Shown here: positions 54,571 through 64,000 of the stretch, one piece after another
Layout of the letters: each line of letters opens with the position of its first letter
How positions within the stretch are numbered: position 1 is the first letter of the stretch
Program-made: the position numbers and the translations under genes
The notes under the pieces: generated by a model
Databases searched by the model: none
The model's input: the letters and a program-made list of their open reading frames with translations, nothing else
What the model was told of the DNA's origin: nothing
NCBI GenBank assembly: GCA_030704615.1
Contig: CM060731.1
Span: 55,536,221-55,600,220, forward strand
DNA: 64,000 nucleotides
Source of the DNA: Takakia lepidozioides
Lineage: Eukaryota > Streptophyta > Takakiopsida > Takakiales > Takakiaceae
Direction: 5' to 3'

Positions 54571-55000
54571 AAATTTTGAGAGGCATAGGGAACTGATGCA
54601 TTCTCAGAGCTCGGAGGATGGGGGGGATGAGGGGAAGGTGGGGCAAGTTCCTCGGAGGGGGTGGGGAGAGTAGTGCCCATTCCGGCTATGACAGTAAAAC
54701 ACACTTGTATAGATGTGGCTTGCCACAAAATTTGCAATAAAATGTTGCATTTCATTGCTATGACGAGTCCACTGGTGCCACATTCCAACTTCACATGACC
54801 CAATTTCCGTGCCTCCTAACCCAGGAGCAGAAGGCCTCCTATACGCAAGGGCTATAGGGGCGATCGTGATAAACATATTCTCATATTGATCTGGTTTGCT
54901 TTGCAAGATGGGAAAGTCGGGTTTGAGGAGCTAGAAAAGCATGCACTGGAAGCAGGAGAGCAACCCATAGTTTCTGGCATTGCAGGGTGACTGAGAATGT
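54571..55000. other. spacer between two partial gene copies
   Basis: No recognised gene. Probably the 3' flank of copy 2a and the 5' flank of copy 2b. Confidence 0.3.
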
Positions 55001-57844
55001 CTTCATTGCCACCAACTCTTGTCCCATATGCTCTTCCGAGTGAAGGATGTCGGGAAGCAGGAGGTGCAAGAGTTTGCCAATCCCTCAGTGCCGACCTCCT
55101 GCGCAAGTCGGAAGGCAAAGGCAGACAGAACCTGGTATGGCTGAGCGTCGACGCCATGGTGGACTACATATTTCGGGTAAAGCTCCTGACAGTTTTGTTG
55201 AGCTAATCTGTCTCTCCTCCCCCAATAGAGAAATTGTGTTGAGCAGGATCTAATCTTATGTGCGCATTATTGACAGACCAAAATACAGCAGGATTTGGCA
55301 CATGCGCGGAGGTTCTACATGGAGTCAGAGGAGAAGAATCCAACCCTCCCGGAACTCGAATCGTATGTCAAAGCTGCAGAGGTGAGGGCCCGCATAAAGT
55401 ACAAGTCGAGCGTGGTGAAAGTACGTGGCCATAGCTGATCCCCCTTGGTGCCGACTTTCTAGTGGAGGTGAGGAAGCACTACTCTCGCGCTCTGAAGCCC
55501 ACGATGACATTGGAGAAGCTCCATCGTCTAGCCACATCCTGTGTGGATGCAACAGAAAAGGTGATACATTCTTAACCAAATTGTGGTGGCCAAACAACTC
55601 CTTTTTGTGGTGTGTTTGGGCGCTTACGAATATGCTGGGGGGTGGTTGGACAGACCCGGTGGCTCCAAATCTGGAATGGTTCCCAAAGTACCAGGACAAA
55701 CTCTCTGACCCCACATTCGACATGTGGATGAACCGCATGACATGGTGGTTTCAGGTACTCCCCACGCTTCGTTTGGGGCTTCTACTCTAGTAGGGGGTGG
55801 ATTCATTGTATTTTTGAAGGAAAAGCGATCTGATGGAGAATCTCCACAGGTGACGACGACATGCGCCAAGAGCAACTGGACACACAAGCACATTAGTTCA
55901 AGATGGAGATATCTCCTGCAGCAGAGAGCCTACGTGACTATGTTGACGAGGTACTTTCTGCTACAATCAAACCTATTCTTTCGGAGATAGCAGATGCTCG
56001 CGGAGCCACGAGTTACACCGACCAGCCGAACGCGCGACAAAGCAAGCAATGCGACCTTCTGTACAGGTACATACGCGCTGGCTTTCTTTCAAGTCCTTGC
56101 ATTTCAGGATGTTAGGGCCTCATGTGGTGTTAGGGAAAATGGCGCCGAATTTCCAGTCAGGGCTCGGAAAATGGCTAAGTCCCTAGACTGGCTGGCCGAA
56201 ATGGAAATTCGGTGCCATTTCTCCAGTTCTAGGCCCTATTGCCGTTCAGGGACTTGGCCATTTTCGGGCTAAGTCCCTAGACTGGCTGGCCCGAAAATGG
56301 AAATTCGGCGCCATTTTTTCCAGTTCTAGGCCCTATTGCCGTTCAGGGACTTAGCCATTTTCGGGCTAAGTCCGTAGGGTGGCTGGCCCTGAACTGGAAA
56401 TTCGGCGCCATTTTCCAGTTCTAGGCCCTATTGCGGTTCTGGGACTTAGCCATCTTCGGGCCAAAAACCGGAAAAATGGCGCCGAATTTCCAATTCAGGG
56501 CTCCAAGATGGCTAAGTCCCTAGGGTGGCAGTCACCGAAAAACGAAATTCGGCGCCATTTTTCCATTTCTAGGCCCACTCACATCCGCCCCAAACCTGGG
56601 AAAATGGTGCCGAATATGCATTTCAGGGACGTCATTGTGTTTTTCATGAATGCAGGTACTGCAAGTTGCTCCCTTTTGGAGAAAGGTCATCTGTCTTTCG
56701 AGCCACCATTCTTCCTGGCATGGAGGAACCCTGGGGCTGACTCCATGTACACTGACGATATTGTGAAGGGAGTGGCATCTGGAACATTTGCGTGATTGCC
56801 CTTGGTATGTGGACCTTCCGCCCGGCTCGCTCGACCCATCCGAGTTTCAATTGAAGCTGGATGTTGAATTCCGACGAAACCGGGCTCCGCCTGCCTCCGT
56901 TGGGGTGCAAAAAGAGGCAAAAGCGCTTGCGAACTCCAGGAAAGCGGCAGAGAGCTTGCTTAGGCAGGAATTCAGGAGAAATTGCATGAGAAGAGTAAAG
57001 GCCAAAGGAAAAGGACAAGGAAACAGGTGAGTGCAGTAACACCCAAAAGAAGAAGAAAACCATCGGGGCATCGGAGGAGGCGCAGGAGGGGACCCAAGAG
57101 AGTGACTCGGACGACGACTTTGTTCAAGGTCCTGCGACTGCTGTTGCTCCTACCCAGTCACCGGTCGTCCGGGTTCCCAAGTCAGTTCGGAGTGGGACTG
57201 GCTCTGCCAAGAAAGTTGGCATTGAGGGCGACCCTACACGGCGGTATTCGGCGGTGATGTTTACGCACAGGCCAAAGCTAGAACTCCAACCATCATCCAA
57301 TGCGTCAATGAGAGCTTCCTTGACGCTCTCGCTGCCAGGGCGAAGAAGGTGGCACACAGCAAGTCTCTGGCGGAGCAGAAGGGGAAAGCCAAGAAGAGGG
57401 CTGGCGGTACAGAGCCTAAAGACAACCCTGGTTTTGAAGCCATGATGGAATTCTTCACGGCTGTGAGCACGAATTGCAAGAGCACTCGGGGGGGGGGTTG
57501 AGGAGGAGAGAGCTTGTGACATGATTTCCTCGACATTCCAGATGGGGAGCTGCTGGAGGGCCTGGATGGTGTGCCCACCTGGAACAGGTTACTGAGGACT
57601 ACTGGAAAGCCGGGTTTGGGCTGGCGGGGATGCTTCTGGATGACGGTGGATGTGTGGTTGTCCTTGCCACGAGAGGGAAGACCACAGAGAATGCGGTGGC
57701 AAGGTGGACACCGAAAAGTGTCACCCCGGTCCTCCTCAGAAAATGGTTCTGCATCAGTACACAGGGGTTGCGAACAGAGGGCCAAAGTGTAAGTTATCAA
57801 TCTATTGCATTCACTTCATATTGTGGTGTATGTTAAGTAGACCC
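55001..57844 (+). pseudogene. methyltransferase-like gene, partial copy 2b (5' and middle exons)
   Basis: Parallels 34960-37273 of the first gene. The segment near 55440-55560 translates to an LEKLHRLAT-containing block like QEKLHRLST at 35510. DMWMNRMTWWFQ (about 55720) parallels DTWLHKATYWSQ. An exon near 56800-57030 ends in basic MRRVKAKGKGQG. From 57487 the motif IV exon (DIPDG region) repeats 53175-53500 almost exactly, with a frame break near 57525. The gene is cut at 57844 by the LTR of the minus-strand Athila/Tat-like fragment. Confidence 0.5.
56115..56640. repeat. GGCGCC-centred palindromic tandem repeat
   Basis: Five or so units, roughly 100 bases apart, alternate GGAAAATGGCGCCGAATTTCC-like blocks with their reverse complement. 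They are separated by GGGACTTAGCCATTTTCGG and TCCCTAGACTGGCTGGCC. It lies between exon-like segments of copy 2b, hence probably in an intron. Confidence 0.8.
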
Positions 57845-58956
57845 TGTCGCGCGGCTTTTACTCACCCATCCCTTCGCTATCCGAGGCGGAAACTCCAAGA
57901 TAGAAGAGTTGGAAATCTCTAAGTACTCAGCCCGCGCAGAACAATCAGTCATGACCTACAGCTAGTGTATCATGGGGGTGTTTCCTATTTGTTTCCCTTT
58001 TGGCATTCATGTTAGCTACCTTACCATTGATAATTAAGTATCAGTTTGCTTCATCAATCTATTGGATTCCATCAACTCATCCATTCATTCCACAGCTTCA
58101 CTCAGATCTCTCTACACAGTGTGATTGTATCGTATAAGTATCCGATTATGATTTATCAGGTATCAGGCCGAAGCCATTGTGTCTCTAACCTGCTCTACAA
58201 TATCACTCAGCTTTGCATATAACAAGCATCTACTAATCATCTCTTCATCTCTGCCCGATCCCCTCTCCTGCACGACCAAGAAGTCCTCCCCCCGTCCAGT
58301 GCTTCCCCAAAAATCCTCTTTCTCAATCCTTGCTTCTCCCTTTATCTTCCTACCCGGGCTCTAACCGTTTCCCTCACTAACCGTCATCCGTGAACTAACA
58401 TGTTCCATTAGCAGGTGTTGTTCCCCACAGTCGTTCCCTGTCCTGCTCTCCGTTCCCTATGATCGTGACAGCTGTGTCAAGCTTGTGACTGGCTGTGTGA
58501 AAACTGTGACGGGCTGTGAACTGGATGGTGGTGCTGTGTCGGATGTGGGAAGATGTGACGGGCTGTGTTGGTGTTATGTGTTGGATGTGTCGGCTGTGCT
58601 GACGTGGACGGGCTGTGTTGGATGTGATGGATGTGTCGGCTGTGTGGCTTGTGTTGTCTGTTGCTGTGTGACGGACTGTGTTGGCTGTGATGGCCGATGT
58701 CGGGCTGTGACGAGCTGGTGTTGACTGTGTCTGGCTGTGTCGGCTATGACGGGTGGTGTGTTGGCTGTGATGGCTGTGTCGGGCTGTTTATGAGCTGTGC
58801 TGACTGTGTCTGGCTGTGTGGCTGTGACGAGCTGTGTAACCCCCTCTACAGTGCGCTGCTGTCACTCCTAAGGCTCTGTTGGTCTCAGTCTGTGCAAAAA
58901 TTAAGGGTACCCTACAGATCCGTATAAGGTCTAAGTCCTAGACAGTCCTCTAAACA
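57845..58956 (-). repeat. 3' LTR of minus-strand fragment (about 1.1 kb)
   Basis: Reverse complement of TGTTTAGAGGAC to CCGCGCGACA. It is about 200 bases longer than the other LTRs because the CACAG/GACACAG array (58465-58840) has expanded. Confidence 0.88.
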
Positions 58957-59281
58957 TTACCCCTTCCCCTCTCAAAAAGCCGTGTCCTCACGGTTTACTG
59001 ATTGCGATTAGCAAACCTTTGTGAGTGAGCACCTTTCTGACGTTGAGAGTTTCGTGGCGGACTGTGTGTACGAGCCGAGGTCTGTCTCTGGTTGACGGAG
59101 ATGTTTGAAACACTACCTGGATAAGTGAGGCCCTCTGGAGGCTGATATCAAGGTAACCTTTCAGGCATAGGAGACCCCCGTCGCTTCTTCTCTGCCGTCT
59201 GAATTGCATAGTCTTCTCCCATGTCAAAAGAATTCGGTGAGAAACAGTTTGTATCAGAATCCTCATCGTCTCTCAAGTGTT

Positions 59282-60370
59282 TTAATTTCGAACTTTTTGT
59301 GGAATCCTCTGGGGCATACAATGTTGTCCTACCATGTCTGGAAGTTTATACTTTATAACTTGGTGTAACCGGTGAACAGCAAAATTGGTGTAGACACTGA
59401 GCTCCTTGTCTGTCCAGGTGAGTGGGGTACCAATTACTTGTGCAGCGTGCAAGTATTTCCATGCCACATGTCCCTTATAGAAAATATCATCAATGCCGAA
59501 TTTTTGTGTTGACAAATTGTTCCAGGCCGCTTGAAACCATGAACGAATTTGAGAATCCTTTTGCATCATAACTTTTGCCTCATATAGGTACATATGAGGT
59601 GACACTGAAGGTAAGATCCAATGATCTCCACTGGAATAACTCAGAAAGCGAGCTTGCATCTTTTGTTGCTCAATGTGATAACGTACCAGAAAACAAGCAG
59701 CGTAGTATAACCCGCATCCCATGACAATACTTGCTACCTCCTTGGTCTTGGTATAAATGAATCCATGTACAACCTGGAAAGCAATTAATTCCCTCAACAT
59801 GGTACCTGCCTCGTGCCAGTACTGTGCAAAGTGATGATCCTCAATTGGTCGATTGTTCGGAAGAACTTTAGTCCTAGTTGCCACTTGCAGCCAAATGCGC
59901 ATGATTTGGTAGTAATGTGCGAATGACTGCGGAGGACTAAATTCTTTCCAAGCCAATCCAACATGAGGGGAATTTGGTTGAAGGGCATAATCATAGCCCT
60001 ACTGTACTCCCTTGCAGCTGGAGTTTTAGGTGGGTTAAAAGCAGCATTGCCCCATACCTCAGGCTGTGGTGGCTGCGGTGTGGTTGTAGTAACAACAGGT
60101 TCAGCTACTGGTACAGTGACTTGTTGTGGTGTTGGTGGTACTGGCTCTTGTATCATTGGCATCTCCTGCATCTCCTGTGAAGACTGAAAAGCCAAAGTTC
60201 TGGCTTGTAAATAAGAAGCCATTAGCTGTTCCTGAGGGATATAGACTCTTTTGTCAATGTTTGAAGTGAGGTCCTCCACTTGAGTCTGCAATCCGTCTAC
60301 ATCCTCCTGTAACTCTGCTATCCTACTATAGACATTGTCTATAGTAATTGTGGCAATGTTCTGCACTTGA
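59282..60370 (-). pseudogene. additional ORF of LTR element, second copy
   Basis: Matches 15500-16600: VQNIATITIDNVYSRIAELQ, VPPTPQQVTVPVAEP (showing Gln where the first copy has a stop), NQIPLMLDWLGK, then after a shift near 59930 WKEFSPPQSFAHYYQIM to VGQHCMPQRIPQKVR. The Arg/Ser tail seen in the first copy is out of frame here. Confidence 0.7.
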
Positions 60371-63300
60371 ACCTCAACCTGACTCAGATCGCAGCCTGGT
60401 TCCACCGGCCACACCGGGGGAGCCTCTGGCATTGTTTGTATGCCGTACTTGGGCTTTCCATACACGCAAGTCATAATGTCGTGCCTGCAGAACCAGAACT
60501 GGGTGGTTGTCGCCTCCGCAAACTTTACATGGACAAATCTTCCTGTAAAAGTAGGAGCAGGGATAGCCCCATCTGGATTCCTCCTTATCATCTCTAAACA
60601 ACGTTGCCGTGTATCCACACGAATTGCGGAACACCTTCCTCGAAACGACGGCTTTGTGCGAGCAATTCTCCACTGTGATGCAGACACAGTCGTCTCCACA
60701 ATGGCTTGGCCATACTGCATAACAGCGGGCGGAATCTGGCGCAAGGGAGCGGTGGGAATTTCTCGCACGAAATCCCCGGTTGAAGGCGACGGCGATCTGG
60801 AATTGGGCTTCCACTGCTGGAAGACACACTGTGCGGCAACATGACGGGACCTCGAGGTGCTGTCCGAATGTTCCTGTCGGATCTCCAGGAATCCTCTTCG
60901 CACCTGGGTTCCTCTTCAATCCTCCGCCTCACAGGGCGAGTCCGGACGTCCCCCTCTAGGTGTTCACCTCTGCGGTGCAGAGGCGTCCCTTTGATCTTCT
61001 CTCGCAATGCTGTCGCCCATTTCAGTGGATTCTTGGACCTCGAAGCTGTTCGTACCAACAATTCCTCCCTGTCCGGCCCAAAGCCCCATTGTTTGCCGCT
61101 CAGGAACTTGTAGTACGTGGCTTGCTGCATGATTGCTCTGTCGATGTCCTCCGTTGTGGCTGTCACTACGTCCACCAGATGTGCGGTAGAAGACGCTCGC
61201 CAGGAGGAGTGGACCGATTCTGCCATATTCGTGTTCGGCATGTCCGTGTCGGAATCCAAGCACCGCTCCTAGAAGGACACAAACAATGGTGAGGGACCAA
61301 TCGAAATGTCCGTAACAAAAAGACAAATGAACGAAAATGACAGCAGCCTACCTCCCGCATGTACTGTCCGAACTGTCGATACCGAAAATGCCACCACCCC
61401 AACCAGCTGTGCAATGCTCCCATATTGGTTGTCTCCACTGCACCTGACGTGTTCCACCAAGCCTCGATGATAGCAAACTTAACCTCCGCGTCATCAAATG
61501 TGGGTGCATCCTTCCACACCGTACAAAGGACACGGTGTTCAGCCTGGAATGAGCTAGCAACAAATTTGGTAGTGTAGTGGGATAGACTCTGCATCCAATG
61601 GAATCCACAGGATCTCTCTTTCCCCTCCACTGGAACATTGGGGTCCTCACCGTACACACGCCGCACCGCTGCCCAGTTGGCCTGAGCGTTGTCTGCCATG
61701 AATCCCCTGAAATTGGGCTCTGGCAATCCCGCCCTTGCCATCTACTCGTTTATGCCCTCCCATAGATGCATCTCGGACTGTGTGTCCTCCCCTTTCATCT
61801 CGCAGATTGCAATCGTCATGAGCCTCTTGGAGTGATAGTCATAAACATGCGCACCCATAGTCACCCACTGATGGTTTGTAATTCGCTTGATGTGATCAAA
61901 CATTACCCAAGCATTCGACAAGTTTCCAGTTGTCATGCGAGTGACCAAGTCGACTTCACTCCCAGGCCCACACGTCGACATTTTGAAAATGTAACAACGA
62001 TCGGATTCGCTGCCTTGCCCTGGAAACCTGCTACCTTGGATGTAGTCATATCCAGTCATTCGTTTCACCTCCAGGATTGAGTACATGTCCGACCCCCTGC
62101 CGAACTCCTGCTTGCAAGATACGATGTGATTCCGCACATTCGGACTACAAACGTGCGAGACGGACTCCAAGAGGTCACGCATCTTGTCTTCGGTCAAGGG
62201 CTCTCGGTCGGAACCATCTTCAGACATGATTTTGCCAAGAGCAATCTTGTGGGCTGCCTTCAGCTGAATCTACTTTGGTCTGGCTCCGGGGCTCAATTTC
62301 ACCTCCTCTTTTATGATGTCGTGTGCTTCCTGCACAGCCTCACGCATGTTGCCTCTCGCCAAGGGGTGGCAGTGGACCCCAACATGTATGCAAGCTCTAG
62401 TCAAGTCCGGGAGCAAATGGATAACGTAATATTGCTTGGCTCTGCACATGGACATGCACGTCGGTGGTTCTTTGCAATGTGCACACTTGAAAGAACCCGC
62501 AGGAGCTTGGCTGGAGACAATGAATGGATGATGCGTTGTGCCAGTCCAATCCGTCTCGTTTCTCCGCCCTCCTTCGGAGAGAAAGTGGAAGCAGGTGGGA
62601 TTGAGGCACCTTAGCTCCCCGCACAGAGGACATATCATACACGAACACCATCAGCAATTTTCGTGCTACTGGTCTTCGTCACACACCAGGGGTGTCCGTC
62701 ATGCTTTCGATCCATGTCTGTTAACATCCCGGAGGCTTTGTTTGACAAAGAAACAGGTGGAAACTCGAAGATGACATTGCCATCGACTTCGGGAGGCAGA
62801 AACGTTACCTTTCTGACTGGGAATTTGGCATAGTCGAGAGCAGCCAGCTCGGAGCGAGAACCATCGAGGTGATGTTGTCGTAGGAGCTGCACAATGGACC
62901 GGGTTGGAGTTATGCTCGAGGGCACATGCGTAGCACCTACAGAGACGTCCATGCCGGATTTGAACGACCGTGTGGAGGACATGGGTACCTCAATGCAATC
63001 ATCTTCCTCGTTGGAAATGTCGAATACGTCCACACGAGAAGCTATGGAGGGTCTTGACGGTCCAGGTCGGGAATGATTATCGTTGCATACCTCTCTGTTG
63101 GCAGTGGCCGCCTGTCGGTTTCCGGACTCCTTTGTGGATGGTGTGGGCAGCGACTGATTCGGAAAGGGAATGGGCATTCCCACAGCTCGGTACAGGATGG
63201 TGTCTGATGGGGGTACGTGCCATTCGATTCCGCAACCTCCGTCGTTACCTAGCACGACAATGGTCTCGTCAACCTTTCCAGGAACATCCTTCCTTTCTTC

Positions 63301-63648
63301 TTCCAAATAAACTGTGCCCGGTTTGAGCTTGAATTTGGAACAAAGGTAAGTTTCAGTCACTCTGCAAAGTCCTCCCTCGTTTGGGATCCAGGCTCTCCCA
63401 AGTTGCGGAGGACAGCAAACTATAGCGTAGGAATTTGGAGCCATCGAACACCGCACGAAGTTGGCAAGTGCGAGGTTCAGTATAGCGACAGACCAAGGTT
63501 CACAGGCACCATGAAGAGTCCATCGACGATTGGAAGTCGCACATTGAAGTGGAAAGTATTGTTTCAAGCTACATGCATGAAGGTGGGAGGTGTGATTCCA
63601 TAGCCAGTAAGTATGACAATGATGGCCGATTCGGCGACGAAATAACAT
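60371..63648 (-). pseudogene. Mutator-like transposase, second copy, 3'-truncated and broken
   Basis: Minus strand, same order as the copy at 24.6-28.4 kb. It has an acidic N-terminal linker (63648-62640) and HDGHPWCVTKTSS. After a frame shift near 62636 come CPLCGELRCLNPTC and CAHCKEPPTCMSMCRAKQYY. The core has MTIAICEMKGEDTQSEMHLWEG, then a TAG at 61742-61744, then NFRGFMADNAQANWAAVRRVYG and CGFHWMQSL. An intron (about 61269-61351) precedes NTNMAESVHSSW, which bears the catalytic Glu. The C-terminal part ends at WPVEPGCDLSQVE, where it runs in frame into the LTR-element ORF. The SWIM finger is lost. Confidence 0.75.
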
Positions 63649-63820
63649 CTCCTGACAGTTTCTCCTGAGGGTGGATCCAGCAGTATTCTCGGTGCAGACA
63701 GGAACGTTCGCACTGACAAGTGCCAGTACTGTTAATTAAAACGGTCAGACAACCAAGTTGTGCTCATCAAGACTGGCCGCAATTGTGTTGTTTCGGAACA
63801 ATGCAACCCATTCAGGTTCC
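63649..63820. other. upstream region of second transposase
   Basis: No gene recognised. It separates the transposase N-terminus from the palindromic repeats at the window end. Confidence 0.3.
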
Positions 63821-64000
63821 AGATTTCCCGTCCCGAGTGATTCTTTCGATTGCTGGTGGACGGAAATACGGCGCCGCATTTCCGTATTGCATCTTGGTCA
63901 TGCACCAGAGCGACGGAAATGCGGCACCGAGTTTCCGTCCGGGGGAAACCTTTATACTCTCCAGAACGGAAATGCGGTATCGCATTTCCGTTCTGATTGA
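63820..64000. repeat. palindromic GGAAATGCG repeats at window edge
   Basis: At least three near-palindromes built from ACGGAAATGCG and its reverse complement. Their centres are GCGC-type at about 63868, CACC at about 63915 and GTAT at about 63977. The array continues past the window. Confidence 0.75.

Larger units (their letters stand above)
57845..60370 (-). mobile_element. Athila/Tat-like element, 3' fragment (additional ORF and LTR)
   Basis: Minus strand: the C-terminal two-thirds of the additional ORF (60370 to about 59280), a polypurine tract (58972-58957) and a 3' LTR (58956-57845). Everything 5' of the coiled-coil middle is missing at about 60370, where a Mutator-like transposase sequence is joined. 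Confidence 0.85.

Noticed and set aside
53165-57844. Inverted second copy of the 24-38 kb transposase/methyltransferase block
   Set aside because: The relative orientation and order of the two genes differ from the first block, so it is not a simple copy.

Overview
The window is a repeat-dominated piece of a eukaryotic nuclear genome. The plant-type telomere heptamer (CCCTAAA/TTTAGGG) occurs at seven or more interstitial sites. The other content is Ty3/gypsy elements of Athila/Tat-like and chromovirus type, Mutator-like transposases with SWIM fingers, a Penelope-like element (PLE) and spliced genes. Together these point to a streptophyte. A repeat-rich charophyte alga such as Chara would fit, but that is recall and not a search result. 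No conserved housekeeping gene, rRNA or tRNA was recognised.

Layout. 0.04-1.25 kb: broken Crinkler/RHS-type P-loop NTPase (minus). 1.5-3.1 kb: LINE debris with short telomeric tracts. 3.3-24 kb: a PLE territory. It holds an inverted PLE unit (3.3-4.35 kb), then forward PLE sequence (4.37-20.7 kb). The forward sequence is split by a 13.1-kb LTR retrotransposon (4755-17846, 5-bp target duplication TGGAT). Next come three hammerhead-ribozyme units separated by CCCTAAA repeats (18.0-19.8 kb) and an endonuclease-less PLE reverse transcriptase (20.7-23.5 kb), followed by a second type of hammerhead. 24.2-38.8 kb: a Mutator-like transposase (minus) diverging from a spliced DNA-methyltransferase-like gene (plus). 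One predicted intron of that gene holds about 39 copies of a ~116-bp hairpin satellite, and GTGAGC inverted-repeat clusters flank the whole block. 38.8-39.25 kb: the end of a second PLE family, closed by CCCTAAA. 39.7-40.5 kb: a Crinkler-type kinase domain (minus). 40.6-45.1 kb: a second, truncated copy of the Athila/Tat-like element with a long gag-protease ORF. 45.1-53.16 kb: a minus-strand chromovirus lacking its 5' end, its integrase split by a 2.24-kb Ginger-like DNA transposon. 53.16-57.84 kb: two partial tandem copies of the methyltransferase-like gene. 57.85-60.37 kb: a minus-strand 3' fragment of the Athila/Tat-like element, fused in frame to a second Mutator-like transposase (60.37-63.65 kb). 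The right edge carries palindromic GGAAATGCG repeats.

How the parts relate. The clearest system is the PLE one. Sense-strand units with a promoter TATA and a hammerhead ribozyme end directly in CCCTAAA repeats and are stacked head to tail. This is what is expected if PLE RNA is reverse transcribed from telomeric 3' ends and telomerase later re-caps them. The second theme is repeated proximity of Mutator-like transposase and methyltransferase-like genes, whose predicted introns carry inverted-repeat satellites. Nearly every coding region has frameshifts or stops, so most of the window is fossil.
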